Shown here: piece by piece, positions 24,001 through 33,085 of the stretch
How positions within the stretch are numbered: the stretch's first letter is position 1
Layout of the letters: each line of letters starts with the position of its first letter
Source: Kitasatospora azatica KCTC 9699
GTDB lineage: Bacteria; Actinomycetota; Actinomycetes; Streptomycetales; Streptomycetaceae
Direction of reading: 5' to 3'
DNA length: 64,000 bases
NCBI RefSeq assembly: GCF_000744785.1
Contig: NZ_JQMO01000003.1
Span: forward strand, 3,844,001-3,908,000
Notes under the pieces: generated by a model
What the model saw: the letters and a program-made list of their open reading frames with translations, nothing else
The model's database searches: none
What the model was told of the DNA's origin: nothing
Made by a program: the position numbers and the translations under genes

Positions 24001-25392
24001 ATGGAGCGGGCAGTGACAACGGTGCAACACGACCGGCGGACGGCGGGAACCGTCCCCGCGGCGCTCCGAACCGTGCGCGAAACCGCCCGCGAGGCGCGCC
24101 GGGCCGTGCGCGAGGCCCCCCGGCGGCAGCTGCGCAAAGCCGTCCTGATCGCGCTCGGCTCGCTGCTCTGCTACGCCGTGGTGCGCCACTTCATCGGCAC
24201 CTCGATGGTCGACATGATCGTCTACCGGGCCGAGGGCGGCGCCGTGGCCCACGGCCACGACCTCTACGCACTGCGGGTCACCCAGTGGAACCTGCCCGCC
24301 ACCTACCCGCCGTTCGCGGCCATGCTCTTCGTCCCGACCACCTGGTTCGCGGTCGGCTTCCTGCGGGTGGCGATCACCGCCGGGAACCTCGCGCTGCTCG
24401 GCCTGACCGCGCTGTTGGCGTTCCGACTGGTCGGCTGGCCCCGGCGGGAGCTGCGGCCGGCCGGGGTGGTGCTGGTCGCCGGCCTCGGCGTCTGGCTGGA
24501 GCCGGTCTTCACCACGCTGCGCTACGGCCAGATCAACCTGATCCTGATCTGCCTGGTGCTCTGGGACCTGACCACGCCCGACCACCGCCAGTGGAAGGGC
24601 ATCGGGATCGGCATCGCCGCCGGCATGAAGCTCACCCCCGGCTTCTTCGCGGTCTACCTGCTGCTCACCGGCCGGATCCGGGCCGCCTTCGTGGCCGGCT
24701 TCACCTTCCTGGCCACCTTCGCGATCGGCGCCGCCGTGCTGCCCGACGCCACCTGGGGCTTCTGGACCAAGTACCTCTACGACTCCTCGCGGGTCGGCAA
24801 GACCGAGATCGTCGACAACCAGTCGCTGCGCGGCGTCCTCGCCCGGTTCCTGCACCACGCCAACCCCGGCAGCACCGCCACCCTGGCGGCCGGCCTGGTC
24901 GCCGTGACCGGTCTGGCGATCGCCGTCTGGACCTACCGCAGCTCCCGCTGGCTGCCCCGGGCCGAGGCCTGGGGCGTCTGCTGCGCGGCCGTCACCGCCC
25001 TGCTGATCTCGCCGATCAGCTGGACCCACCACTGGATCTGGTGCGTGCCGCTGCTGGTCCTGCTGGCCGCCGAAGCCTCGCACGAGCGGTCCCGCGCGGT
25101 GGAGGTGCGACGTCGGCGGTGGCGGGTGATCTTCTGGCTGACGGTGGTCGGGTTCTGCTCCTTCTCGATGTGGCTCGTGCCGCACAAGGGCATCACCAAC
25201 CTGCAGATGAACCTCTTCAAGCAGCTCCCGGCCGGGATGTACCCGTGGATCGGGCTCTGCTTCCTGCTCGTCGCCGCGCTGCGGGTCCGGTCCCGGCGGC
25301 GAGCGGCCGGGCAGCCGCTGGTGCCGCGGCAGCAGGACTCGGTCGTGCCGGTGGAGGCCGTCGAGGTTGCGGGGCCCGTGCCGGTGCGCTGA
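24001..25392 (+). CDS. GT87-family membrane mannosyltransferase (GT-C fold)
   Basis: 463 aa from ATG; a GTG at 24013 has the better-spaced GGAG and may be the real start. About ten membrane helices. Typical DUF2029/GT87 features: YRAEGGAVAHGHDLY with an early acidic loop, LPATYPPFAAMLF, LRYGQINLILICLVL, GMKLTPGFFAVYLL and LISPISWTHHWIW. These enzymes use polyprenyl-phosphate mannose to add alpha-1,2-mannose to lipoglycans or exported proteins. Acceptor not predictable. Stop is followed at once by G-rich repeats. Confidence 0.85.
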   Translation: MERAVTTVQHDRRTAGTVPAALRTVRETAREARRAVREAPRRQLRKAVLIALGSLLCYAVVRHFIGTSMVDMIVYRAEGGAVAHGHDLYALRVTQWNLPATYPPFAAMLFVPTTWFAVGFLRVAITAGNLALLGLTALLAFRLVGWPRRELRPAGVVLVAGLGVWLEPVFTTLRYGQINLILICLVLWDLTTPDHRQWKGIGIGIAAGMKLTPGFFAVYLLLTGRIRAAFVAGFTFLATFAIGAAVLPDATWGFWTKYLYDSSRVGKTEIVDNQSLRGVLARFLHHANPGSTATLAAGLVAVTGLAIAVWTYRSSRWLPRAEAWGVCCAAVTALLISPISWTHHWIWCVPLLVLLAAEASHERSRAVEVRRRRWRVIFWLTVVGFCSFSMWLVPHKGITNLQMNLFKQLPAGMYPWIGLCFLLVAALRVRSRRRAAGQPLVPRQQDSVVPVEAVEVAGPVPVR

Positions 25393-25528
25393 GCGGGTCG
25401 GCGCGGGTGGGGCGGCCGGCGCGGGTGGGTGGGTCGGTTCGGGTGGGCGGCCCGGTTCAGGTGGGTGGCTCGGTTCGGGTGGGTGGGTGGGTGGGTGGCC
25501 GGCTTACGCGGGCGGCCCGGTTCAGGTG
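25393..25528. repeat. G-rich degenerate repeats between convergent genes
   Basis: Starting at the stop of the GT87 gene, the plus strand is a run of GGTTCGGGTGGGTGG-like units with many GGGT tracts. A 19-mer, GGGCGGCCCGGTTCAGGTG, occurs exactly at 25445-25463 and 25510-25528. The second copy includes the stop codon of the SsgA-like gene. The G-runs could form a quadruplex. Confidence 0.85.
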
Positions 25529-25938
25529 AGCAGCTCCGCCAGCGAGCCGTCCAGGTCGAGCACGTTCAGCTCGCTGCCCGGCGGCACCAGCCGGTGGCAG
25601 CGCTCCAGCCACGCCGCCACCACCGGCAGCGGCGCCTCGAGCAGCGCGTCGCCGCCCGGCGAGGTCAGGGCCAGGCAGAGCACGCTCCGCCGCCCGTCCC
25701 GGGTCGGCCAGATCCGCACGTCGCCCTGGCCGCACGGGCGGAAGGTGCCCTCCACCAGCAGCTCCCTGGCGAACACCCAGGTCACCGGGGTGCCGGTGTC
25801 CAGGTGGAAGGTGATGTGCACGGCGTACGGGTCGTGGCTGCCGTACGACAGGCGGGCCGGGACGGGGACGCTGCGCTCGGGGGAGAGCACAAGGCGGAGC
25901 TCGAGTTCGTGCTCCACCACGCTCGGGCGGCTGTCCAT
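25522..25938 (-). CDS. SsgA/SsgB-type sporulation protein (SALP)
   Basis: 138 aa, closer to the SsgA/SsgB core pattern than the other SALP in this window: PVPARLSYGSHDPYAVHITFHLDTG, VTWVFARELLVEG, RPCGQGDVRIWP and LEAPLPVVAAWLERCHRLVPPG. SsgB-type proteins mark future septum sites during sporulation by recruiting FtsZ. Assignment to a given paralog needs a tree. The stop falls in the second copy of the 19-bp repeat. The next 294 bases (25939-26232) hold no gene. Confidence 0.9.
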   Translation of the reverse strand: MDSRPSVVEHELELRLVLSPERSVPVPARLSYGSHDPYAVHITFHLDTGTPVTWVFARELLVEGTFRPCGQGDVRIWPTRDGRRSVLCLALTSPGGDALLEAPLPVVAAWLERCHRLVPPGSELNVLDLDGSLAELLT

Positions 25939-26232
25939 GGGTGCGGATCCTCTCGGTTGTCGTCGGCCCTGTGGGGCGGTTCAACCGAAGAGAGCGCGGT
26001 GGCGGCGGACTCTTACACGGGTTTGCGGGTCGGAGTTGTGAGCGTGCGGAACGGGGCGCGCGGTGAGGGCCCGCGCGCGGGTAGACCGCGCTGGTCAGCC
26101 AAGCGGGTCCGGGGATTCGCTGTCCCGGGAATCGACAAGTTCCGTCGCGCCGGACCGTTAAGGGCTACCCTTTGTGACTGCCCGGCGACGTGGCGTGCGC
26201 CCCGCCGGAGGCCCACAGGAGAGTAGATCTGC

Positions 26233-27402
26233 ATGTCGGACCAGCCGTTGGTGGCCAGCGTGGACACGGCCGGGGCACCCGCGCCCGGCTACTACCCGGA
26301 CCCGTCGGTGCCCGGTTTCGTCCGCTACTGGAACGGCGGCGCCTGGGTGCCCGGGACCAGCCGCCCCGCCCCCGCCGAGGGGGAGGTGCTGGCCCCGCCC
26401 CGGTTCGCCGCGCGGTCGGTCGGGGTGGGGGTCGGGGCGGGCGGGCGGTACATCCCGCCGCCTTCTGTGCCTTCTGCGCCTTCAGCCCCCGCTGCGGCCG
26501 TTGTGCCTTCAGCGCCCGCTGCTCCGGTCGGGTCGGTGGCTCCCGAGGTGGCCGAGGCCCCGCTCGTGGAGACCGGGCCGGTCTTTCTGGACGAGACCTC
26601 GGCCGGGGCGGTCTTCACCCGGGGGGAGGGGCTCGCGGCCGGGCCCTGGCAGGCGGATCCACGGGGGCTGCTGGAGACGGGGGCTGGGCCCCGGATGGTG
26701 TCCTGGGGGGCCGAGCTTGCGCCCGCTGTTCCGGTGCCGGTTCCTGCTCCCGTTGCTGCTCCCGTTCCTGCCGTCCCTGCCGTCCCTGAGAAGTCGGCCC
26801 CGTCGACTTCCGCGTCCACGCCTGTTCCTGTTCCTGCGCCTGCTGCTGTTCCGGCTCCGGCTCCGGCTCCCGTGCCCGCCCGCGCCCCGGCTCCGGTTCG
26901 GGCTGCCACGCGCCGGAAGCCCGCCGGTGCGCCTGCCCTCACCCGTGCGCGGCTCGGTCGACGGGCGCTCGCGCGACTGGTGGACAGCCTGGTGTTCGTC
27001 GCCGTCTCCGCCGCCGTCGCCGTCCCACTCGGCTCCGCCACCGCCGACTACCTGCAGCAGAAGCTCGACCGCGCCAGGACGGTCAGTCACCTGACCGGTC
27101 GTGAGGTCCAGGTCTGGCTGGTGGACGGCACCGTCGTCGGCCGGGCCGCCCTGCTGCTCGGAGCGCTCCTGCTGGCCGGCCTGCTCCTCGAGGTGCTTCC
27201 GACCACCCGGGGCGGCCGCACCATCGGCAAGCGGCTGCTCGGCCTGCGGGTGGTCGCCGCCGGCACCCGTCGCCCGCCGGGCCTGGGCCGCTCGCTGGTC
27301 CGTTGGCTGCTCGGCCAACTGCTGGTGCTCACCGTGCTCGGCCTCGCCGCTCTCGGCTCCTGGCCGGACCGGGTGGCCCGGACCAAGGTCGTGCGGATCT
27401 GA
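26233..27402 (+). CDS. DUF2510 and RDD domain membrane protein
   Basis: 389 aa. The N-terminus (about 18-40) is the DUF2510 motif (PGYYPDPSVPGFVRYWNGGAW), a short module common in actinobacterial membrane proteins. A 190-residue Pro/Ala/Val-rich linker with repeated PVPVPAP units follows, then an RDD domain (about 240-389): RRALARLVDSLVFV, two to three membrane helices, GGRTIGKRLLGLRVV. RDD proteins are poorly understood; some act in Na+/Li+ resistance. Two RDD genes sit side by side here. Confidence 0.82.
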   Translation: MSDQPLVASVDTAGAPAPGYYPDPSVPGFVRYWNGGAWVPGTSRPAPAEGEVLAPPRFAARSVGVGVGAGGRYIPPPSVPSAPSAPAAAVVPSAPAAPVGSVAPEVAEAPLVETGPVFLDETSAGAVFTRGEGLAAGPWQADPRGLLETGAGPRMVSWGAELAPAVPVPVPAPVAAPVPAVPAVPEKSAPSTSASTPVPVPAPAAVPAPAPAPVPARAPAPVRAATRRKPAGAPALTRARLGRRALARLVDSLVFVAVSAAVAVPLGSATADYLQQKLDRARTVSHLTGREVQVWLVDGTVVGRAALLLGALLLAGLLLEVLPTTRGGRTIGKRLLGLRVVAAGTRRPPGLGRSLVRWLLGQLLVLTVLGLAALGSWPDRVARTKVVRI

Positions 27403-27473
27403 AACAGTGTCACCTCGGGCGAAACGGGTCAGATATCCGCAGAACATACGATTTGCGGTGATCTACTCTTCGC

Positions 27474-28145
27474 ATGAGCAGCTACAACCCTTCGAGCCCT
27501 GAGCCGGAGGGGGGCGGCAAGCCCTCCTTCGACAAGCAGCCGCCCCAGTCGGGTCCGCCCTCGGACACGCCACCCCCGCCGCCCCCGACCGGCTCCCCGT
27601 ACGACTCCAACGCCTACGGCGCCGCCCCCTACAACGGCTCGTACGGCGGCAGCCCCTACGGCGACAACCCGTACGGCGGCTCGCCCACCGGACAGCCGGG
27701 CGGCGGCCCCGAAGCCATCGCCGGCATGCCCCCGCTGGGCACCTGGCCGAGCCGCATCCTGGCCCGACTGATCGATTACGTGATCATCCAGGTGATCGCT
27801 TTCGTCCTGGTCCTCCCGTTCACCGGCTTCGGCAGCCGGAACGGCTGGACCGGCGGCGTCTGGCTCTACTACGGCCTGTACCTGATCTACGAGGGCGTCA
27901 TGCTCTCCCGCGACGGTCAGACGCTCGGCAAGAAGGCGATGAACGTCCGGGTCGCGATGCTCGCCGACGGCAGCAGCCCCACCGGCTCCGCCGCCTGGAC
28001 CCGCGCCGCCGTCTACACCCTGCCCGCGGTGCTCTGCTGCGGCCTGTGGTGGGTGGCCGACGGTGTCTTCGGCGTCTTCGACAAGCCGTACCGGCAGTGC
28101 ATCCACGACAAGTCGGCGAAGACCGTGGTGGTCTCCACCCGGTGA
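27474..28145 (+). CDS. RDD-family membrane protein
   Basis: 223 aa. A Pro/Gly/Tyr/Ser-rich cytoplasmic N-terminus (1-85, PYGGS-like units) precedes an RDD domain: PSRILARLIDYVIIQ, four membrane helices, DGQTLGKKAMNVRV. Second RDD gene after a 71-base gap. Its stop codon begins a series of 15-bp repeats. Confidence 0.85.
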   Translation: MSSYNPSSPEPEGGGKPSFDKQPPQSGPPSDTPPPPPPTGSPYDSNAYGAAPYNGSYGGSPYGDNPYGGSPTGQPGGGPEAIAGMPPLGTWPSRILARLIDYVIIQVIAFVLVLPFTGFGSRNGWTGGVWLYYGLYLIYEGVMLSRDGQTLGKKAMNVRVAMLADGSSPTGSAAWTRAAVYTLPAVLCCGLWWVADGVFGVFDKPYRQCIHDKSAKTVVVSTR

Positions 28146-28214
28146 CGGCTCGGCGGCTGATGGTTCGGCCGGTGACGGTTCGGCATGTGATGGTGTGGTC
28201 TGTGACGGTTCGGC
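28140..28214 (+). repeat. five 15-bp tandem repeats starting at a stop codon
   Basis: Five degenerate units of CGGTGACGGTTCGGC run from 28140. The TGA in the first unit is the stop of the RDD gene and every unit keeps a TGA at the same place. The frame with TGA is thus closed in each copy. Confidence 0.9.
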
Positions 28215-28289
28215 AGGTGCGCGGGCCGCGTCGGCGGGAGGTGCCGCTAGCGTGGCCCGCGTCGCTGTCTGCCACTGCTGGGGGAACCC

Positions 28290-28976
28290 GTGATCACGCC
28301 CGTCGACCTGTCCGCCTGGCCGACCACCGAAGAGGCCGCCCTCGCCGAGCAGCAACGCCTGCGCCCGCTGGTCGAGCCGTCCGGCCCCGCGCCCGCCGCC
28401 GGTGCGCTGATCGCCGGCGTCGACGTGGCGTACGACGACGAACGGGACGTGGTCGCGGCGGCGGCCGTCCTGCTGGACCTCGACACGCTGTCGGTGGTCG
28501 AGGAGTCCACCGCAGTGGGCCGCGTCCCCTTTCCCTACATCCCCGGCCTGCTGGCGTTCCGTGAGATCCCCGCGGTGGTCGACGCCCTCTCCCGCCTGAC
28601 CCGCCGCCCCTCCCTCGTGGTCTGCGACGGCTACGGCCTCGCCCACCCCCGCCGCCTCGGCCTGGCCAGCCACCTCGGCGTCCTCACCGGCCTGCCCACC
28701 ATCGGCGTCGCCAAGACCCCGTTCACCTTCTCCGCCACGCCCCCCGCCGCCGAGCGCGGCGCCTCCTCGCCGCTGACGGACCCCGCCACCAGCGAGGAAG
28801 TCGGCCGCGCCCTGCGCACCCGGACCGGGGTGAAACCGGTCTTCGTCTCGGTCGGTCACCGAATCGGCCTCCCCGAAGCGGTGAACACCGTCCTCGCGTT
28901 GACCCCGAAGTACCGCCTGCCGGAAACGACGAGGCTCGCCGATTCGCTGTGCCGGCGGGCGCTCGGGGCGGTTTAG
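28290..28976 (+). CDS. nfi: endonuclease V
   Basis: 228 aa, usual length. Signature segments are all present: AGVDVAYDDE with the catalytic Asp, FPYIPGLLAFREIP with the substrate wedge PYIP and catalytic Glu, VCDGYGLAHPRRLGLASHLGV, GVAKTP and VSVGHRIGL. The enzyme nicks DNA one nucleotide 3' to deoxyinosine to start repair of deaminated adenine. Single gene between the RDD pair and the type VII locus. Followed by 12-bp repeats. Confidence 0.93.
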   Translation: MITPVDLSAWPTTEEAALAEQQRLRPLVEPSGPAPAAGALIAGVDVAYDDERDVVAAAAVLLDLDTLSVVEESTAVGRVPFPYIPGLLAFREIPAVVDALSRLTRRPSLVVCDGYGLAHPRRLGLASHLGVLTGLPTIGVAKTPFTFSATPPAAERGASSPLTDPATSEEVGRALRTRTGVKPVFVSVGHRIGLPEAVNTVLALTPKYRLPETTRLADSLCRRALGAV

Positions 28977-28994
28977 GGTGACCGGGGGCGGAGG

Positions 28995-29054
28995 CTCGAC
29001 CAACTGCCTGACCAAGTGCCCGACCAAGTGCCCGACCAAGTGCCTGACCAACTG
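28995..29054 (+). repeat. five 12-bp tandem repeats
   Basis: Five units of CCYGACCAAGTG (outer two end ACTG) lie 18 bases after the endonuclease V stop. The rest of the 237-base gap before the type VII locus holds no gene; GTTGGACAATACGG at about 29184 may belong to a promoter. Confidence 0.9.
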
Positions 29055-29213
29055 AAGCTCAGACGGTAACAACAGATGGTGAAGTTACCGGTGTGTCCCG
29101 AACGGTCGTACGGGGACGGGCGGTGTTGGACAGGGGGGCTTGGCGGCCAGTTGAATACTTGGCAGGCTTGAGCAGTTCACGCCGGTTGGACAATACGGGG
29201 GAGGCGCGGCGTC

Positions 29214-29837
29214 TTGGCGGACAAGGGAACAAGCACGGGTACTGGCTACAAGGTCGAGGTGGACAACCTTCGGGCCTTCGCCGGGCAGGTGCGCGGCCTG
29301 CTGTCCGAGTTCCAGGAGAGCGCGGACGGTCCCACCACGCACACCAAGTCCGGTGTCGGGCGCGGCTCGTTCGGCGAGTTCGCGGAGGCGACCGCACTGC
29401 ACGACCAGTACGACATGATGCGCGACGGCCTGCGCGACGTCCTCACCGCCCTGCACGGGGCGATCGACGAGGCACAGCGCAAGGCCGACCTGACCGCCAC
29501 CAACTACGAGGAGCAGGAGCAGCACACCAAGCAGCGCCTGAAGGTGACTTCGGACGGCTGGTCGGTCGCTTCGCCCGTCACCTACGGCGCAGCAGCGGCG
29601 GGCATGGTGACCGGGGCGAGCGCCGGGCGCTCGGTGGCGAGCCGGGCGGCTGTGAAGAACGCGGGCCAGGACCGTCCGACGGATGTCGACGCGGCGACGG
29701 GCGCGCCAATGGCTGGCCCTGCTGGTGGCCCGGTAACCGCCGTCCCGGGAGCGGCCGGCAAGGGCAACTCCGCGCGCCCCGAGCCCGGGGGCGGGGCCGG
29801 CCCGGGCAAGGGCGGGGTGGAGCAGCCGACATGGTGA
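29214..29837 (+). CDS. ESX-associated protein, WXG100-like N-terminal domain
   Basis: 207 aa, TTG start supported by GGGGGAGG a few bases upstream. The first 110 residues are helical and amphipathic (VEVDNLRAFAGQVRGLLSEFQ, LHDQYDMMRDGLRDVLTALHGAIDEAQRK), like the helical-hairpin substrates and chaperones of type VII secretion. The tail is Gly/Pro/Ala-rich. No clear WXG. Next to a WXG-type gene and a mycosin, so a role in or export by a type VII system is likely; exact family not recognised. Confidence 0.65.
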   Translation: MADKGTSTGTGYKVEVDNLRAFAGQVRGLLSEFQESADGPTTHTKSGVGRGSFGEFAEATALHDQYDMMRDGLRDVLTALHGAIDEAQRKADLTATNYEEQEQHTKQRLKVTSDGWSVASPVTYGAAAAGMVTGASAGRSVASRAAVKNAGQDRPTDVDAATGAPMAGPAGGPVTAVPGAAGKGNSARPEPGGGAGPGKGGVEQPTW

Positions 29838-29892
29838 TCCGTCAGGGAATCGGTGGCGTAATCAGTGGGGGAGTGAGCAGGGGAGTGCGAGC

Positions 29893-31338
29893 GTGAGCGG
29901 CGAGGTCACCGACTTCAACAAGTACAGCCACGGCACGCTGCGGTCGATGGTCGAGGCGCTCAACTCGGGTGACGTGATGTCCGCCAGCGACCCCTGGCGG
30001 CGTGCCTCCGACGTCCTCAAGCAGATCCGCACCGCGCTCAACACGGCCTCCGGCGACGCCACATCGACCTGGGAAGGCAGCAGCAGCGACGCCTTCTACG
30101 AGTCGATGACAAAGCTCGCCAACAGCGTCAACAACACCGCCGCGTACGCCAACGACGCCGCCAACACGCTGAAGATGATGTCCGAGGCGATCGACCAGGC
30201 GAAGCACGACATGCCCGAGGAACCCGGCTTCTGGGACAAGCTGGGCAACGCGATCTCCGACACCGCGCAGAACGCGGTGGGCGTGCAGGACGACAGCACA
30301 CAGATCCCGATCGCGGACCAGCGCAAGACACAGGCGGTTGCGGTGATGCAGACGCTGGCGAACAAGTACCGGGCGGCTACACCGGTGCTGAAGCCGCCGC
30401 CGTCGCCGAACATTGACAACTCCGAGGTCCCGCCGCCGGACCCGACGGCGTCAGCGGCTTTGAGTGCCTTCGTCCTGGGATCTGGGCTTGGTGCCATGGG
30501 CGGCTACACGACCGCGCCGGAGGCCGTTTCGGCTGTTCCGCGAGCGAGTGGCAGCGGCAGCAGTGCACCTGTTGACTCGCCTCGGCAGCGGACCACGCGT
30601 TCGGTTGCCGCCACCGATTCCGGGATCACAGGCGGCGTGGCGAATGTCAGCCCGAAGGCTCCGCAAGGTACGGCGGTCGGTGCGCTGCGAAGTCCCGGAG
30701 AGGAGACGCCAAGTCCTGTCGGCCAAGCACCTGTTCCAGGAAGTGGAACCAGCCTGGACGGCATCACCATCACTGGCTCTAAGCCGTCCGTGGCGAGTGG
30801 CGGTGGAGTGCTGGGCACCACTCCCGTGAGCGGGCGCGCGACCAACGGCGGTGTTCCGGTGAGTTTCGGCGGCGTGGTCGGTCGTGGCACACCTGGAGGC
30901 GCTCGTCCCTCAGGCGGAGCATTCACCGGCGAGGCCGAGCCGGGTACTTCCGGCGGCCGGCGGCCCGGTGCGAATGGAGACCTCTTCGCCGGCGAAAGTG
31001 GCGAAGCATCAAGTGGGCGTGGCACTGGCGTTGCCCGCAGGGGCGCGGCTCGCCGCAGCCCGGGTGTGATCGGCGAGGGCGAGGGCGAGGTCGTAGGGCG
31101 TTCCGGCGGCGGCACACGGAAGGCGTTCACCGAAGGCGGTAGCGGGATCGGCGCCAGGGGGCGTGCGCAGGCCGAGTACGGCGGTGCCTCGCCGGAGGAG
31201 CCTGCCGGCTTCCTGCCCGGAAGCCCGCAGGAGACGCGGCGCAAGAAGAAGCGGAAGGGCGAGCGGGCCGACTACCTGGTGGAGGACGAGGAGACCTGGG
31301 TGTCGGGTGAGGCGGTCAATCCGGACGTGGTGGAATGA
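29893..31338 (+). CDS. WXG100-domain type VII secretion protein with long disordered tail
   Basis: 481 aa, GTG start. Residues about 1-110 form a helical hairpin with WEGSSSDAFYE (the WxG turn of WXG100/PPE-like substrates) near 57-67, then FWDKLGNAISDTAQ. From about 160 the protein is Pro/Gly/Ser-rich and low in complexity, with a charged C-terminus (KKKRKGERADYLVEDEETWV). Such architecture is common for streptomycete ESX substrates. Third-position GC is lower than in neighbours, a possible sign of faster evolution or transfer. Confidence 0.75.
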   Translation: MSGEVTDFNKYSHGTLRSMVEALNSGDVMSASDPWRRASDVLKQIRTALNTASGDATSTWEGSSSDAFYESMTKLANSVNNTAAYANDAANTLKMMSEAIDQAKHDMPEEPGFWDKLGNAISDTAQNAVGVQDDSTQIPIADQRKTQAVAVMQTLANKYRAATPVLKPPPSPNIDNSEVPPPDPTASAALSAFVLGSGLGAMGGYTTAPEAVSAVPRASGSGSSAPVDSPRQRTTRSVAATDSGITGGVANVSPKAPQGTAVGALRSPGEETPSPVGQAPVPGSGTSLDGITITGSKPSVASGGGVLGTTPVSGRATNGGVPVSFGGVVGRGTPGGARPSGGAFTGEAEPGTSGGRRPGANGDLFAGESGEASSGRGTGVARRGAARRSPGVIGEGEGEVVGRSGGGTRKAFTEGGSGIGARGRAQAEYGGASPEEPAGFLPGSPQETRRKKKRKGERADYLVEDEETWVSGEAVNPDVVE

Positions 31339-31369
31339 GTCGCTGACGTCTAGGAGTGGGAGATCAGGC

Positions 31370-32539
31370 ATGGCGGGTAGGCGGCCGGCGCGGGGCGTGG
31401 CCGCCCTCGCAGCGGGGGCGTTGGTGTGGGGACTGGCAACTGGGCCTGCGGTGGCCGACAACATCCGGGATCAGCAGTGGGCTCTGCAGGCGTATGAGGC
31501 GACGACCAAGGTTTGGCCGATCAGCCAGGGCGACGGCGTGACCGTCGCGGTTATGGACACAGGGGTCCTGGCAGACCATCAGGATCTCAGCGGGCAGGTA
31601 CTTTCTGGAGCTGACTTCACAGGTGACGGTACTAACGGCACGAAGGATCAGCTGGGGCACGGTACCGGGATGGCGAGCCTGATTGCAGGGCATGGCCATG
31701 GGGATCAGGCCGGTGTGATGGGCCTCGCGCCCAGGGCAAGGATCCTTCCTCTGCGGGTCGGACTTCGTGACGCCGATGTGGTCGCTGCCGGTCCCGATCT
31801 CAAGTTCTCTGAAGCCATGCATTACGCGGTGGATCACGGTGCGAAGGTCGTGAGCATGTCCTTTGCGGGCGCGTTGCGGACCGACCGGGATGCGCGGGCG
31901 GCCGTGGACTACGCGGTCTCACATGATGTCGTGCTGGTCGCAGGCACTGGCAACCTCGGCTCGGTCGTCTCCTATCCCGCATCCTTCCCCGGAGTGGTCG
32001 CAGTTGGTGCGATCGATCGGCAGGGCAACGTCTGGGACAAGTCCAACTACGGCCCGGAGACGACCTTGGTTGCCCCCGGCGTCGGCATCTACAGCGCGGG
32101 CAACAAGTCCACCACCGACTACCGCTACGCCAGCGGCACCTCCGACGCCACCGCCTACGTCTCCGCCATCGCCGCCCTGGTGCGCTCCAAGTACCCGTCC
32201 CTCTCTGCGGGGCAGGTGATTCGGCGCATGATCACCACGGCTGCCGCGCCTCCGGACAAGAGCGCCGTTCCCAACGACCGCTACGGCTACGGCATCGCTT
32301 CCCCGTCCAAGTCGCTCGCCCCCAACCCCGCTGTCGACAACGGTCCACGGGACAACCCGCTGCTCACCCGGGTCGAGTCCCAGGGGGCGCCCGAGTCCGC
32401 CTCGCCCGCTCCGGTGCCGCAGGCGACCGGCAAGAAGGATGACGGCTTGCCGGTCGGGGTGCTTTACGGGGCTGCGGCCGTCCTCGTGCTGCTGATCGGC
32501 GCCGGGTTGGCCTTTCTCATTCGCAGGGGGCGGGCGTGA
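31370..32539 (+). CDS. mycosin, type VII secretion-associated S8 serine protease
   Basis: 389 aa; ATG after AGGAGTGGGAG. Signal peptide (1-30), subtilisin-type catalytic domain with Asp63 (VAVMDTGV), His97 (GHGTGMASL) and Ser258 (SGTSDATAYV, where GTSDA replaces the more usual GTSMA), then a linker and C-terminal membrane helix (LYGAAAVLVLLIGAGLAFLI) with positive tail. MycP proteases sit on the outer face of the membrane and are required for ESX secretion and stability. The core ATPase and channel genes (EccC, EccD, EccB) are not in this window. Overlaps the HIT gene by 4 bases. Confidence 0.9.
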   Translation: MAGRRPARGVAALAAGALVWGLATGPAVADNIRDQQWALQAYEATTKVWPISQGDGVTVAVMDTGVLADHQDLSGQVLSGADFTGDGTNGTKDQLGHGTGMASLIAGHGHGDQAGVMGLAPRARILPLRVGLRDADVVAAGPDLKFSEAMHYAVDHGAKVVSMSFAGALRTDRDARAAVDYAVSHDVVLVAGTGNLGSVVSYPASFPGVVAVGAIDRQGNVWDKSNYGPETTLVAPGVGIYSAGNKSTTDYRYASGTSDATAYVSAIAALVRSKYPSLSAGQVIRRMITTAAAPPDKSAVPNDRYGYGIASPSKSLAPNPAVDNGPRDNPLLTRVESQGAPESASPAPVPQATGKKDDGLPVGVLYGAAAVLVLLIGAGLAFLIRRGRA

Positions 32540-32988
32540 CCTGTTTCAGCTGCGGGCACACGGCGCAGATCCCCGATCTTCCGCCGCGCGAGTTGATCGT
32601 GGCGGACGAGTACTGGCGGGTGGCGCACTCCTTCAATTCGGCGCTGCTCGGGTGGTTGGTGCTGATTCCGCGTCGGCATGTGACGACGATCGCCGAGTTG
32701 ACGGACGAGGAGGCGGCGAGCCTGGGTGGGTGGCAGGTCCGCCTGTCCCGTGCGCTCACCGAGGTGACGGGGTGCGCCAAGACCTACCTGGCCCAGTTCT
32801 CCGAGGCGCCCGGCTTCGGTCATCTGCACTTCCACCTGGTGCCGCGCCCACCCGAGTTCGCCGAACACCTGCGTGGGCCGGGCGTTTTCAGCCTGCTGGC
32901 GGGCGAGGAAAGCCAGTCTGAGGCGGCCCAGGACGAGATCGCTCTGCGGCTGCGTGAACGGCTCGACGGGCTGATCAGATCCAGCTGA
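32536..32988 (+). CDS. HIT-family nucleotide hydrolase/transferase
   Basis: 150 aa, GTG overlapping the mycosin stop. The histidine-triad motif is FGHLHFHLVPRP; a CxxC pair (CFSCGHT) lies at the N-terminus. HIT proteins hydrolyse or transfer nucleoside monophosphates. Its tight coupling to the mycosin gene inside a type VII locus is unusual. Intact motif, so probably active. Confidence 0.85.
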   Translation: MTCFSCGHTAQIPDLPPRELIVADEYWRVAHSFNSALLGWLVLIPRRHVTTIAELTDEEAASLGGWQVRLSRALTEVTGCAKTYLAQFSEAPGFGHLHFHLVPRPPEFAEHLRGPGVFSLLAGEESQSEAAQDEIALRLRERLDGLIRSS

Positions 32989-33085
32989 CCCGGTACGGCG
33001 TCTCAGACCTGAGTATTCGTACGGATGCTTACGCCTTGCTCAGTGACGTAACCTTACTGGCCGTAACGATGCCGGGAGGGCCAGA

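Noticed and set aside
28981..29060. 12-bp repeats considered as a CRISPR array
   Set aside because: Units are contiguous without spacers and far too short.
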